Shown: one piece after another, positions 45,196 through 52,491 of the stretch
Position numbering within the stretch: position 1 is the stretch's first letter
Layout of the letters: the number at the start of each line of letters is the position of its first letter
Assembly (NCBI RefSeq): GCF_016863655.1
Contig: NZ_BOPH01000034.1
Coordinates: 1 to 64,000, forward strand
Length of the DNA: 64,000 nt
Direction of reading: 5' to 3'
From: Virgisporangium ochraceum
GTDB taxonomy: Bacteria > Actinomycetota > Actinomycetes > Mycobacteriales > Micromonosporaceae
Made by a program: the position numbers and the translations under genes
Notes under the pieces: model-generated
Told to the model about the DNA's origin: nothing
Database searches by the model: none
The model's input: only the letters and a program-made list of their open reading frames with translations

Positions 45196-45211
45196 GAGGA
45201 GTGACGGTCTC

Positions 45212-45688
45212 TTGCTCACCATGGGTTTCCAGCCGGAGGTGCGTCCGGATCCGGTCGGGTTCGAGCACCGGTCGGATCCGGGATCAGCGAGCGCGGGGGA
45301 CCTGCTCTGGTACTACTTCCTCGGTGACGTCCGGATCACCGCCGGTGGCACGGAGCTCGTCTCGAAGTTCGGCTCCATTCCCCTGCTGCACTTCGTCTCC
45401 GGCGCCCTCGCGGCCCGCGACACGTTGGCCGGGAACAGCGTCTCGAGCTACGAGTACCAGCTGACGGAGACCGACGACCAGATAACCTTCCGACGCAACG
45501 ACGATGTCCTGACCGTCGAATGCACCTTCGCACCCGGGGTCGCGACGGCGTCGTTCGGCGACTTCCCCTCAGACGTGTGCTCGTTCGTTCAACGGGAGGT
45601 ACAGAAGGTGCTGCACGACTTTCCCGGCCTTCGGCAGCACCCGGTCGTCGACGGTGTGCTTCGACGGTGTGATCTGGAGAACCGGTGA
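45212..45688 (+). CDS. Putative immunity protein for the giant toxin
   Basis: A 158-residue acidic cytoplasmic protein with no signal peptide or membrane segment. I prefer the TTG start at 45212 because GAGAGGAG (45195-45202) lies about 10 nt upstream; an in-frame ATG at 45221 is the alternative. It follows the giant gene by 16 nt and overlaps the next gene by 4 nt, so the three are probably one transcript. The core (GDVRITAGGTELV, then a helix and several strands) looks like a small alpha/beta immunity fold, with a faint resemblance from memory to DUF7878 proteins. Position directly behind a C-terminal toxin domain is the main argument. It may neutralise the terminal RNase-like domain. Confidence 0.55.
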   Translation: MLTMGFQPEVRPDPVGFEHRSDPGSASAGDLLWYYFLGDVRITAGGTELVSKFGSIPLLHFVSGALAARDTLAGNSVSSYEYQLTETDDQITFRRNDDVLTVECTFAPGVATASFGDFPSDVCSFVQREVQKVLHDFPGLRQHPVVDGVLRRCDLENR

Positions 45689-46482
45689 CGGAGACGGTGC
45701 TGCTGCGCCCGTCGACGCCCGGGTTCAGTGAAGACGACGCGATCGCCTTCGGGGTGCTGCGGATGCGCTCCAACCCGCCGCGGATGCTGCTCTCCGCGCA
45801 CGTAGAGGGGGCCGACCGGGAGCCGGTCTGGTTGTCGCTCGGCGACACGGCCGAGTTCGGCGGCACCACGTGGCGGTTCGAGGACGTCCACTTCACCAAC
45901 CCCGACAGCTGGGTCGCCACGGTCCGGTCGGTGCCGCCCGGCGCGCCTCCGTTCACGCCGCCGCCGCTCGACGGCGACCGGGTCTGGAACCGGGTGGAGC
46001 TGCAGCCGTCCGGCCCGGTCGACGAGGCCGCGATCGCCGCGCTGGAGCAACGGCTGGGTCTGGCTCATGGCCTGCCGCCGGGCTACCGGCGGTGGCTGGC
46101 CGAGAACAACGGGGCCACCATGCCCGGAGCGGTGCACGTGCCCGGCTTCAGGTTCCGGCTGTCCGAAGCGCGTCCCCTGCTCGGCATCCACCCCGACGAG
46201 CCGCACCGTGACCTCGGCCTCGGCCCGATGCGGGCGCCGGCGGGGTTCACCCGTGAGCACGTGGTGATCGCGGTCGCGACCGGCGGCCTGATCGCCGTTC
46301 GCACGGAGGTCCCGGGCCTCGACGAGGTCGTGTTCCTCAACGAGCTCGGCGCCACCTTCGGCGCCCCGCCGTTGGAGAGGGTGGCACCCGACATCTACGC
46401 GTTCTGCGCCTATCTGCAGCCGGCACCGCCGGTCGCACCCGCGCGGCTGGCCGACGACACCGGAACCGACCCCTGGCTGTGA
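45685..46482 (+). CDS. DUF6406-like plus SMI1/KNR4 (SUKH) domain protein, probable immunity
   Basis: A 265-residue protein starting at a GTG whose last two bases begin the preceding stop (GTGA overlap), which suggests coupled translation. Residues 1 to about 95 form a beta-rich domain (WLSLGDTAEFGGTTWRFED) resembling DUF6406. From about residue 105 the pattern ALEQRLG...LPPGYRRWLAENNG, then VVIAVATGG and DEVVFLNELG, is typical of the SUKH superfamily, whose members are widespread immunity proteins in polymorphic-toxin loci. It is the second gene after the giant toxin, so it may protect against one of the internal toxic activities. The gene ends 4 nt from the convergent gene's stop. Confidence 0.65.
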   Translation: MTETVLLRPSTPGFSEDDAIAFGVLRMRSNPPRMLLSAHVEGADREPVWLSLGDTAEFGGTTWRFEDVHFTNPDSWVATVRSVPPGAPPFTPPPLDGDRVWNRVELQPSGPVDEAAIAALEQRLGLAHGLPPGYRRWLAENNGATMPGAVHVPGFRFRLSEARPLLGIHPDEPHRDLGLGPMRAPAGFTREHVVIAVATGGLIAVRTEVPGLDEVVFLNELGATFGAPPLERVAPDIYAFCAYLQPAPPVAPARLADDTGTDPWL

Positions 46483-46486
46483 GACC

Positions 46487-47104
46487 CTACCGCCGGTCCC
46501 AGGCGGCGTCGAAGAACAGCAGCGAGTGGCTGATCAGGTTCTGCGCGGCGAGCAGCACCGGGCCGAGGCACGCGCGCGGGTCGCCGCCGCCGGTCGCGGC
46601 GCCCAGGTCGGTGCGGGCGAAGGCCTGGACGGCGAGCCACAGGCTGTCGTAGTGGCCGCCCCACAGCCACAGCCAGTACTCGACCTCGTCGGCGTAGTGG
46701 AACACCGTGGTGGGGCGGCCCAGCGCGTACCGGCCGGCGGGGACGTCCGGACCCACGTTGCCGATCGCGGTGGCCAACGGCATCGGGCGGTGCGCCTCCG
46801 CGAACCGCACGGCGGCCGGTCCGCTGAGCGGAACCACCCAGATCAGCCGGTCGGACGCCAGGCCCTGCGCGCGCGACGCCCCGTCGGGGATGCCGTCGCT
46901 GCGCAGGTTCTCGTGGTACCGGGCGAACGTCAGCGGCGCCTCGTCGATCGGACCGTGCGCGCGCATCCACACGGCGTAGTCGTAGTTGGTGCGCAGCCCG
47001 AACACGCGGCGGCCGATGCAGACCTCGTAGTAGTCGAACGGCACGTCGTGGTCGGGGAAGAACGGTCCCATGTCGTGCCCGACCGGGAGGATCAGGTCCG
47101 TCAT
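46487..47104 (-). CDS. PVG-family protein (member A), unknown function
   Basis: A 205-residue protein beginning MTDLILPVGHDMG. It belongs to a family of six paralogs in this window sharing V-x-P-V-G-x-x-x-G at the N terminus, a W-x-x-A-H-G segment, F-A-x-x-H-R-x-x-P in the middle, an L-W-x-W stretch and an L-x-x-L-L-x-x-x-x-x-x-x-D end. This member has several departures: the final YLD is FFD and it has a longer middle. The ATG overlaps the stop of the upstream member B by 4 nt (ATGA). No signal peptide, membrane helix or catalytic motif is visible. I do not recognise the family. Confidence 0.75.
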   Translation of the reverse strand: MTDLILPVGHDMGPFFPDHDVPFDYYEVCIGRRVFGLRTNYDYAVWMRAHGPIDEAPLTFARYHENLRSDGIPDGASRAQGLASDRLIWVVPLSGPAAVRFAEAHRPMPLATAIGNVGPDVPAGRYALGRPTTVFHYADEVEYWLWLWGGHYDSLWLAVQAFARTDLGAATGGGDPRACLGPVLLAAQNLISHSLLFFDAAWDRR

Positions 47105-47676
47105 CGCGCCACGTCCAGGTATGCGAGGTTGAGCGCGAACATGATGTGCAGGTTGCGCATCGTGTCGGCGAGCAGGGCGCGGGCGTCGACCTCGCGGCCG
47201 GCGCCGCGCTCGTTCTCCACGAGCCGTTCGCAGCCGTCCCAGAGCGACGGTTCGAGGTGGCTCTCCCGCCACAGCCGCCACTGGTGCCAGGAGAACGTCG
47301 CCATGCCGTCGGAGGCGTATCCGGCCATGAACCGGTCGGGGTGCTCGGCCCGGTTGCCGAGGCCGTGCATCCGGGGCAGGAGCCGGTGGGCGCGCGCGAA
47401 GTCGACCGCTTCCGGTTCGTCGGGGTCGGCCTCCGCGATGAGGCCGGGACCGGTGAGCGTGCTCCACAGGGCCGCCGGCGCGTCGGAGACGGCGTCGCGG
47501 GTCCAGACCGTCGTGTCCAGTTCTCCGGGACGCCCGTGAGCGGCCAGCCACAGGTTGCCCGGGTCGGGTTCGAGCGTGACGACGGCGTCACCGCGCCGGA
47601 TGCTGAAACCGATGCCCTCCGACGGGCGGCGGATCGCGCCCCCGAACTGCCCGACCGGGAATACCAGACGTGTCAT
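47101..47676 (-). CDS. PVG-family protein (member B), unknown function
   Basis: A 191-residue protein starting MTRLVFPVGQFGG. The frame is open far upstream, but this ATG fits the family and has a TACGAT box 8 nt upstream (47685-47690), implying a leaderless transcript. Family features present: AAHG, VWTRDAV, FARAHRLLP, HGLGN and a YLDVAR end. It is first in a two-gene operon with member A. In the other two operons of this type a ZnR gene precedes the PVG pair; here the ZnR gene (48405-48950) is separated by an oppositely oriented gene. Confidence 0.75.
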   Translation of the reverse strand: MTRLVFPVGQFGGAIRRPSEGIGFSIRRGDAVVTLEPDPGNLWLAAHGRPGELDTTVWTRDAVSDAPAALWSTLTGPGLIAEADPDEPEAVDFARAHRLLPRMHGLGNRAEHPDRFMAGYASDGMATFSWHQWRLWRESHLEPSLWDGCERLVENERGAGREVDARALLADTMRNLHIMFALNLAYLDVAR

Positions 47677-47684
47677 CGTCGGGC

Positions 47685-47690
47685 ATCGTA
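47685..47690 (-). promoter_or_regulatory. -10 box for leaderless PVG operon
   Basis: TACGAT on the minus strand, 8 nt before the ATG at 47676. This matches the actinobacterial TANNNT box and puts the transcription start at or next to the start codon. No clear -35 is seen. Confidence 0.5.
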
Positions 47691-47739
47691 TCGACGGTGG
47701 CGGCCCGTCGCCCGGCGGGCACCGTCGGGGGGACGGTCG

Positions 47740-47745
47740 TAGGCT
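47740..47745 (+). promoter_or_regulatory. -10 box upstream of the 47774 gene
   Basis: TAGGCT on the plus strand; the start codon lies 28 nt further on, behind a good GGGGAGG site (47762-47768). This transcript would have a short leader, unlike its leaderless neighbours. Confidence 0.45.
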
Positions 47746-47773
47746 GGTGGACGCGCCGGACGGGGAGGATCGA

Positions 47774-48397
47774 GTGGTTACCACGCAGGACCTGATCGAG
47801 CTCGTGCGTGAGGCGGTTCTGCCTCCGGACGAGGCGGTCACGTGGGCGAAGGAGTTTCCCGACGGTCCGGCGGTGTCGGTGCGCACCGCCGAGCGGATCC
47901 TCTTCGCGCAGACCACCGACGACTGGTCGGTGGGCCGGGCGCCGTGGGTGGCGGCGGTCGTGGTCGTCACCCGTGAGGACGAGGACACGCACGGTCCGCC
48001 GTCGCGGCGGATGTTCCTGCTCCTCGACGACGGGTCACCGCTCGACCTCGACGATCCGCGGCAGGTCGCCGGCCTCGGCCGCGCGCTGCGGGACGACGGG
48101 CTCGACCCGCTCGCCTACGCCGAGATCCTCATCGAGCGGCACTGGCCGGGGCCGGGGCCGCGCGCGGTCGTCACCGATCCGCGGGAGTGGCGGGCGGCGC
48201 TGCCCGCCGGGGCGCCCGAGCCGCCGCCGGTGCAGGCCCCGCGGGTGTTCGACGACGAGCACGGCGACCGGTGGGTGGCGTTCCACGCTGCCCGGCAGGA
48301 TCCCGACGCCGCGGGTCCCGAGGTGACCCTGTGGTCGGTGCGGGTGCCGCCGACCGGGCCGGCGACGTGGCTGCGCCGGCCCGCGGCGTATTCGTGA
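47774..48397 (+). CDS. Hypothetical protein between ZnR and PVG genes
   Basis: A 207-residue protein; the GTG at 47774 is chosen because GGGGAGG ends 5 nt upstream. The N-terminal half begins TTQDLIELVREAVLPPDEAV and has strands VAAVVVVTRED and RRMFLLLDDG. The C-terminal half is richer in Pro and Trp. No known domain, signal peptide or membrane helix is seen, and it is not related to the PVG or ZnR families. It points opposite to the genes on both sides and ends 7 nt from the convergent ZnR gene, so it looks inserted into a ZnR-PVG-PVG operon. Confidence 0.75.
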   Translation: MVTTQDLIELVREAVLPPDEAVTWAKEFPDGPAVSVRTAERILFAQTTDDWSVGRAPWVAAVVVVTREDEDTHGPPSRRMFLLLDDGSPLDLDDPRQVAGLGRALRDDGLDPLAYAEILIERHWPGPGPRAVVTDPREWRAALPAGAPEPPPVQAPRVFDDEHGDRWVAFHAARQDPDAAGPEVTLWSVRVPPTGPATWLRRPAAYS

Positions 48398-48404
48398 CCG
48401 CGGG

Positions 48405-48950
48405 TTACGCGGGCCCGGGCGGGTCGTCGTACGGGGCTTCGGCCGCTTCGCGCAGCGCCCTGGCGATGGCCATCAGCCGTCCCCGGGTGTACCGCTCGGG
48501 CATGCGCGCGTACGCGTCGCGCCCCACCGGGCTGTGGAACGCGCTCGCCGGGATCGCGTCGGCGACGTCCGATCCCGGTGGCAGGAACTTGAGGACCTCC
48601 TCGGCGGCGGCGGCCGCGTACTCCAGGTCCGCCTTCGTCGCGCCGGCGTCGCGGTCGGCCGAGACCTCGGCCACGGTCATCCACTCGCCGGGGTCGAGCA
48701 GCTCCGACGGTTCGGGGCCGCCGAAGTCGGCGGCGCCGAGCCGCAGCTCCAGTTCCGTCGGCATCCGGAAGACGAACTCGCGCGGTGAGCCGCACTCTTC
48801 GCAGGGTCCGGTGTGCCGTTCGTAGAATTGACCGTCTTGTAGCATGACCACGCTCGTGCCCTGGAAGCCGTTGCCACCGCATGCCGGACAGGCGTTGATG
48901 TCCATGTAGAGCCTGGCTTCGGCGGGCGTCCGGGCGAGTGGGGCGATCAC
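48405..48950 (-). CDS. ZnR-family protein 1 (paired CxxC), unknown function
   Basis: A 181-residue protein with a GTG start at 48950, chosen because MIAPLARTPAEARLYMD aligns with family starts and a TATCCT box lies 7 nt upstream. The N terminus carries CPACGG and, 33 residues later, CEECG, a probable structural zinc site. The rest follows the family plan: REFVFRMP, FGGPEPSELLDPGEW, an acidic helical segment, EEVLKFLPPGSDVAD, AFHSPVGRDAYARMPERY and a final helix. I know no function. Three family members lie among the PVG genes and two near the end of the window. Confidence 0.8.
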   Translation of the reverse strand: MIAPLARTPAEARLYMDINACPACGGNGFQGTSVVMLQDGQFYERHTGPCEECGSPREFVFRMPTELELRLGAADFGGPEPSELLDPGEWMTVAEVSADRDAGATKADLEYAAAAAEEVLKFLPPGSDVADAIPASAFHSPVGRDAYARMPERYTRGRLMAIARALREAAEAPYDDPPGPA

Positions 48951-48957
48951 ATCGTCG

Positions 48958-48963
48958 AGGATA
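48958..48963 (-). promoter_or_regulatory. -10 box for ZnR 1 (leaderless)
   Basis: TATCCT on the minus strand, 7 nt before the GTG at 48950. The 41-nt gap to the divergent ZnR 2 start (48992) must hold both promoters. Confidence 0.55.
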
Positions 48964-48991
48964 TCTGCCGAGTGAGCGGAGGTGGGGGTCC

Positions 48992-49561
48992 GTGCTGGTA
49001 GCGCGCGCGATGTCCGAGTGCCACATGTACATGGATCTCCATCCGTGCGAGCGGTGCGGTGAGGCCGACTTCCCGTGGACCGTGCACGAGGCGGCCGAAC
49101 GCGCCGGGCAGCGCATCTCGTCCTACGAGGGTGACTGCCCCTCGTGCGGCACCCACCGCCGGTTCGAGTTCGTCGTGCTCGACCCGAACCTGCCGCCGCC
49201 CGGCCTCGGCGGTCCCGAACCGTCCACGATCATCGACCCGGGTGGGTTCTTCGAGGTGGGGGAGTGGGCGGCCGGCGCGCTGAAGGTCGCACCGGACGCG
49301 TCGCCCGACGAGGTCGCCGACGCCTACGACGCGGCGATCGACGCGGTCGCCACCGTCGAGGAGATCCTCAAGTTCCTGCCACCGGGCGCCGACTCCGTGC
49401 CGGAGGAGGCGTTCACGTCGGGCCGGGGGCACGCGATCCGCGCCGCCGACCCGGGCCGGTTCGAGCGGTCGCGGCTGGAGGCCACGCTGGCCGAGCGGCG
49501 CCGGGTGCTCGTCGACCTCACCGCGCGGGTGGAGGCGCTCCGCGAGAGCAACGGCTGGTGA
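48992..49561 (+). CDS. ZnR-family protein 2, first gene of a ZnR-PVG-PVG operon
   Basis: A 189-residue protein. The GTG at 48992 is preferred over upstream in-frame starts because a GGAGGTGGGGG stretch lies just before it and the protein then begins MLVARAMSECHMYMDLHPC, as in its paralogs. It has CERCGE and, after SSYEGDCPSCG, the second CxxC pair, then GGPEPSTIIDPGGFFEVG, EEILKFLPPGADSVPEEAF, GRGHAIRAADPGRFERSRLE and a basic final helix. Its stop overlaps the next gene's GTG by 4 nt. It diverges from ZnR 1. Confidence 0.8.
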   Translation: MLVARAMSECHMYMDLHPCERCGEADFPWTVHEAAERAGQRISSYEGDCPSCGTHRRFEFVVLDPNLPPPGLGGPEPSTIIDPGGFFEVGEWAAGALKVAPDASPDEVADAYDAAIDAVATVEEILKFLPPGADSVPEEAFTSGRGHAIRAADPGRFERSRLEATLAERRRVLVDLTARVEALRESNGW

Positions 49562-50142
49562 CCGGCCCGCTCGTCGTGCCGGTGGGGCGCTATCTCGGCA
49601 TGCTGCCGGTCGGCGCGGGGCTGCGGCATGTCGTCAGGGTGGGTGGCCGGCGGGTCGAGCTCGCCGACGACGAGCAGCTCGTGTGGGCGCTCGCGCACGG
49701 CGTCCCCGGCGCGCCCGACCTCGGCGGATGGGACCGCGCGGCCCTGATGCGGCACCTTCCCGGAGAAGCCGGCGCCGACGCGACGATCGACCGGTTGGTC
49801 GGCGGCGGCCTGCTGCTGGAGGTGGCCGGTCCGGTCGAGGAGTTCGCCCGCTCGGTGCGCCTGCTGCCGCAGGCCCTGGGGCTGGGCAACGATCCGGTCG
49901 AGGGCCGCCGGTTCCGGCTCGGTCATCCGGGTGCGGCGCTGGTGGCTGTTCCGGCGGAGATCTTCTTTCTCTGGTCGTGGGCCGGCCTCGACGACAACCT
50001 GTGGACCGCGTGCGTACGCGGCGCGAAGACCGCGTTGCCCGACGGCAGCGGCGATCCGCGGGCACTGGCCACCACGATCCTCGGCGCCCTGCACCAGCTC
50101 CTGTCGACGAACGCCGCCTGCCTCGACGCGGCACCGGCATGA
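49558..50142 (+). CDS. PVG-family protein (member C)
   Basis: A 194-residue protein starting at a GTG overlapping the ZnR 2 stop (GTGA). The N terminus is MTGPLVVPVGRYLGML. It has the family features VRVGGRRVEL, WALAHG, a helical segment ending IDRLVGGGLLLEV that resembles a winged-helix end, FARSVRLLPQALGLGN, a tryptophan-rich LWSWAGLDDNLWTACV and a final LLSTNAACLDAAPA. No catalytic residues or membrane segments are visible. It is translated with ZnR 2 and member D, which suggests they work together. Confidence 0.8.
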   Translation: MTGPLVVPVGRYLGMLPVGAGLRHVVRVGGRRVELADDEQLVWALAHGVPGAPDLGGWDRAALMRHLPGEAGADATIDRLVGGGLLLEVAGPVEEFARSVRLLPQALGLGNDPVEGRRFRLGHPGAALVAVPAEIFFLWSWAGLDDNLWTACVRGAKTALPDGSGDPRALATTILGALHQLLSTNAACLDAAPA

Positions 50143-50717
50143 CGGCGGTCGTTCCGGTCGGCCACTACCTCGGCCCGATCCACGACGAGGCGGCCGGCCA
50201 GGTGCGGTTCCGGGTGCGGGTGGGCCGCGAGCCCGAGCCGCTCGACACGGCGGTCGAGGCCGCGGTGTGGTTGGCCGCGCACAGCCACCCCGACCTGCCA
50301 CCCGGCACGGTGTGGACCCGCGAGCGGGTCCTCGGCCTGCTGCCCGATCCGGCCGGCGCCGTCGACGCGTTCGCGACGCTTCTGCGTGACGGGCTGCTGG
50401 CCGAGGTCGACGACGGTTTCGCCGACCGGTACCGGGTGGTGCCGCTGACCTTCGGCGTCGGCTGGCAGTACGACGAGAGCGGCTTCGCGCTCGGCACCGA
50501 GGGGCGCCGGGTGAGCGTCGGGGCGCCGGTGCTGGCGGTGTGGGAGCGCGGCGCCGACTTCGCGACGCTCCGGCAGGCGTGCGCCGACGCCGACCCGCGC
50601 GCGCCCGCGGCGGCCCTGGCGGCGATGGTCGCCGAGCTGCACCGGCTGCTGGCGGTGAGCGCCGTCTACGTCGACGTCGCGCCGGTGGCGACCCTCGACG
50701 CCGCGACGTCGAGGTAG
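50139..50717 (+). CDS. PVG-family protein (member D)
   Basis: A 192-residue protein starting at the ATG that overlaps the stop of member C (ATGA). It begins MTAVVPVGHYLGPIHDE and keeps VRVGREPEPL, AAHS, VWTRERVL, FATLLRDGLLAEV, a Y-R-V-V-P-L segment and an LLAVSAVYVDVAP end. It is the last gene of the plus-strand ZnR-PVG-PVG operon. Its final 52 nt overlap the end of the convergent member E (50666-50717), so both C termini are coded by the same DNA. Confidence 0.8.
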   Translation: MTAVVPVGHYLGPIHDEAAGQVRFRVRVGREPEPLDTAVEAAVWLAAHSHPDLPPGTVWTRERVLGLLPDPAGAVDAFATLLRDGLLAEVDDGFADRYRVVPLTFGVGWQYDESGFALGTEGRRVSVGAPVLAVWERGADFATLRQACADADPRAPAAALAAMVAELHRLLAVSAVYVDVAPVATLDAATSR

Positions 50718-51307
50718 CCGCAGCCGTTCGCCAGCAGCAGGTGCACCCGGTGCAGCAGGCCGGGCACGCCGTCGTCGTCGTCGCCGAGCAGCGGACCGGT
50801 GAGCGCCTGCATCTCGTTCAGGTCGGCCAGCGTCCCGACGCGGGTGGCCCACTGCCACAGGTCGAACACCCGCACGTCGACCACCGCGACGGGCTCCTCG
50901 CCGAACACGCCGATCCGGTACCGGTCGGGCCGGCCCGCGCCGCTGCCGAGGCCCGAGAGCAGCGGCCGCAACCGGTGCGACCGGGCGAAGACGGCCGGTG
51001 CGACCCCGTCGGGGCCCACCTCCACCAGCGCACCGGCGGCGAGCAGGTCGGCGAGGACGCCGGAGAAGTCGGCGGTGACCCGCTCGGCGGCCAGCCTGAT
51101 GACGTCGTCGCGGGTCCAGACCGCGCCGGGGGTCGACGAGGCGGCCGGGAGGCCGTGGGCGAGCCCCCACACCAGAAGTTCGGCCCCGGTGGCGAGCCGT
51201 ACCACCTCGTCGCCGACGCGGACGCGGTGCGAGTCGGGCGCGGCACCCGCGGCGGGGTGGTGCGGCCCGAGGTAGTGCCCGACCGGGAAGACCCAGGTGT
51301 CCGTCAC
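50666..51307 (-). CDS. PVG-family protein (member E)
   Basis: A 213-residue protein, the longest of the family. Its GTG at 51307 overlaps the stop of member F by 4 nt. It begins MTDTWVFPVGHYLGPHHP, then VRVGDEVVRL, GLAHGL, VWTRDDVIRLA, LADLLAAGALVEV, FARSHRLRPLLSGLG, FDLWQWATRV and LLLANGCGYLDVAA. The tail beyond YLDVAA (SRVATGATST) is extra relative to paralogs and lies in the 52-nt overlap with member D, so the readthrough overlap may have created it. Confidence 0.8.
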   Translation of the reverse strand: MTDTWVFPVGHYLGPHHPAAGAAPDSHRVRVGDEVVRLATGAELLVWGLAHGLPAASSTPGAVWTRDDVIRLAAERVTADFSGVLADLLAAGALVEVGPDGVAPAVFARSHRLRPLLSGLGSGAGRPDRYRIGVFGEEPVAVVDVRVFDLWQWATRVGTLADLNEMQALTGPLLGDDDDGVPGLLHRVHLLLANGCGYLDVAASRVATGATST

Positions 51308-51921
51308 GCGCGCTCCACGGTGTCGAGGTACGCCGCCTGCGCGTTCAGGAGACCGTGCAGGGTGTGCAGGAACCCCTCGAGGACCTCGGCCGGGCCGGCG
51401 ACCTCGCCGTCGGCCTTCTCCAGCGCGGCGAGCGCGTCGCAGGCGTGCCAGAGGTTCTCGTCGAGGTGCCCCCAGGCCCACAGCTCGAAGACGAGGCGGG
51501 AGACCCGGATCCGCTCCTGTCCCATGAGCCCGATGGCGTACAGCCACGGCTGGTCCGGCAGGTTGCCCAGGCCGAGCATCGTCGGCACCACGCGGTGAGC
51601 CCGGGCGAAGGTGACCGCGCCGTCGCCGCCCGGTACGACCTCGGTGAGCAGCCGCCGGTCGAACAGCGTGTCGACGAGCGCCGCCGGCCGGGGCACGCCC
51701 TGCGTGGTGAGCTGGCGCAGCAGCGCGGCGGTGGTCCACGGGCCGTCGTCGACCCGGTCGTCGGGCGCGGCGTGCGCGGAGACCCACGTGACCAGTTCGG
51801 TGTCGGTGAGCTCGTGGATCTGCCCGCCGACGCGCACCTCGTGGTGGTGACCCCCGGCGTCGGCCGGGTCGTGGTAGGTGCCGACGAGCTGACCGACCGG
51901 CAGCACCAGCGCCTCCGTCAT
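51304..51921 (-). CDS. PVG-family protein (member F)
   Basis: A 205-residue protein with its ATG at 51921 overlapping the ZnR 3 stop by 4 nt. It starts MTEALVLPVGQLVGTYHDP and has VRVGGQIHEL, VSAHAA, TTAALLRQL, VDTLFDRRLLTEV, FARAHRVVPTMLGLGN, YAIGLMGQERI, FELWAWGHLDENLWHACD and LLNAQAAYLDTVE. It is the clearest example of the family consensus. It is the second gene of the minus-strand ZnR-PVG-PVG operon. Confidence 0.8.
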   Translation of the reverse strand: MTEALVLPVGQLVGTYHDPADAGGHHHEVRVGGQIHELTDTELVTWVSAHAAPDDRVDDGPWTTAALLRQLTTQGVPRPAALVDTLFDRRLLTEVVPGGDGAVTFARAHRVVPTMLGLGNLPDQPWLYAIGLMGQERIRVSRLVFELWAWGHLDENLWHACDALAALEKADGEVAGPAEVLEGFLHTLHGLLNAQAAYLDTVERA

Positions 51922-52484
51922 GCGGGCTGGTCCGCGAACCGGTCGGCGATCTCCCGGTACGTGCGCCGCACCGCCTGCAGGCGCGGTAGCCAGAACCGGC
52001 CGGGTTCGTCCTCGTAGACGGCGCGGCCGCGGTCGCTCCACACCGCGTCGTGGGGGACCCGGTCGCCACCGGGCGGCACGAACTTGGCCGCCTCGCCGAC
52101 CGCGGCCGCCGCGGTGCGCAGCTCCAGCCGGATCTGCTGCCGCTCGGCGGCGCTCATGCCCTCCTCCGGCTCCCCGGGCGTGCTGCGGGCGATGAGGTCG
52201 GCGATCCACATCCACTCGCCGGGGTCGATCAGCGTGGACGGGGTGTCGTCGCCGAAGACCGGTTCGTCGGGGCTCGGGATGATCGGCTCGTCCGGGATCC
52301 GGAAGAGGAACTCGCGGTGGATGCCGCAGCGGGGGCAGCTGCCGCTGTAGCGGCTGGCCAGGTCACCCTCCGCGACGATGATGGTGTCGGCCGGCTCGAA
52401 CTCGCGCTCGCCGCAGTTCTCACACGGGTTCAGTTCCATGAACAGCTGTGCCTCGGCGTTCGTCCGCGCGACTCGTAGCGGCAT
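51918..52484 (-). CDS. ZnR-family protein 3, first gene of the minus-strand operon
   Basis: A 188-residue protein starting at the ATG at 52484, 7 nt downstream of a TAGGGT box, so probably leaderless. It begins MPLRVARTNAEAQLFMELNPC and has CENCGE and CPRCG pairs about 30 residues apart, REFLFRIPDEP, FGDDTPSTLIDPGEWMWIAD, EAAKFVPPGGDRVPHDAVW, DRGRAVYEDEPGRFWLPRL and a last helix. It shares a 34-nt divergent promoter region with the 52519 gene. Confidence 0.8.
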   Translation of the reverse strand: MPLRVARTNAEAQLFMELNPCENCGEREFEPADTIIVAEGDLASRYSGSCPRCGIHREFLFRIPDEPIIPSPDEPVFGDDTPSTLIDPGEWMWIADLIARSTPGEPEEGMSAAERQQIRLELRTAAAAVGEAAKFVPPGGDRVPHDAVWSDRGRAVYEDEPGRFWLPRLQAVRRTYREIADRFADQPA

Positions 52485-52491
52485 GACGTCG

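Noticed and set aside
46487..47551. 354-codon version of PVG A
   Set aside because: The first 149 residues are Arg/Pro-rich readthrough of PVG B in another frame. The ATG at 47104 gives the family start and a 4-nt overlap.
50666..52069. 467-codon version of PVG E
   Set aside because: The extra N-terminal part is an out-of-frame reading of PVG F; the GTG at 51307 fits the family.
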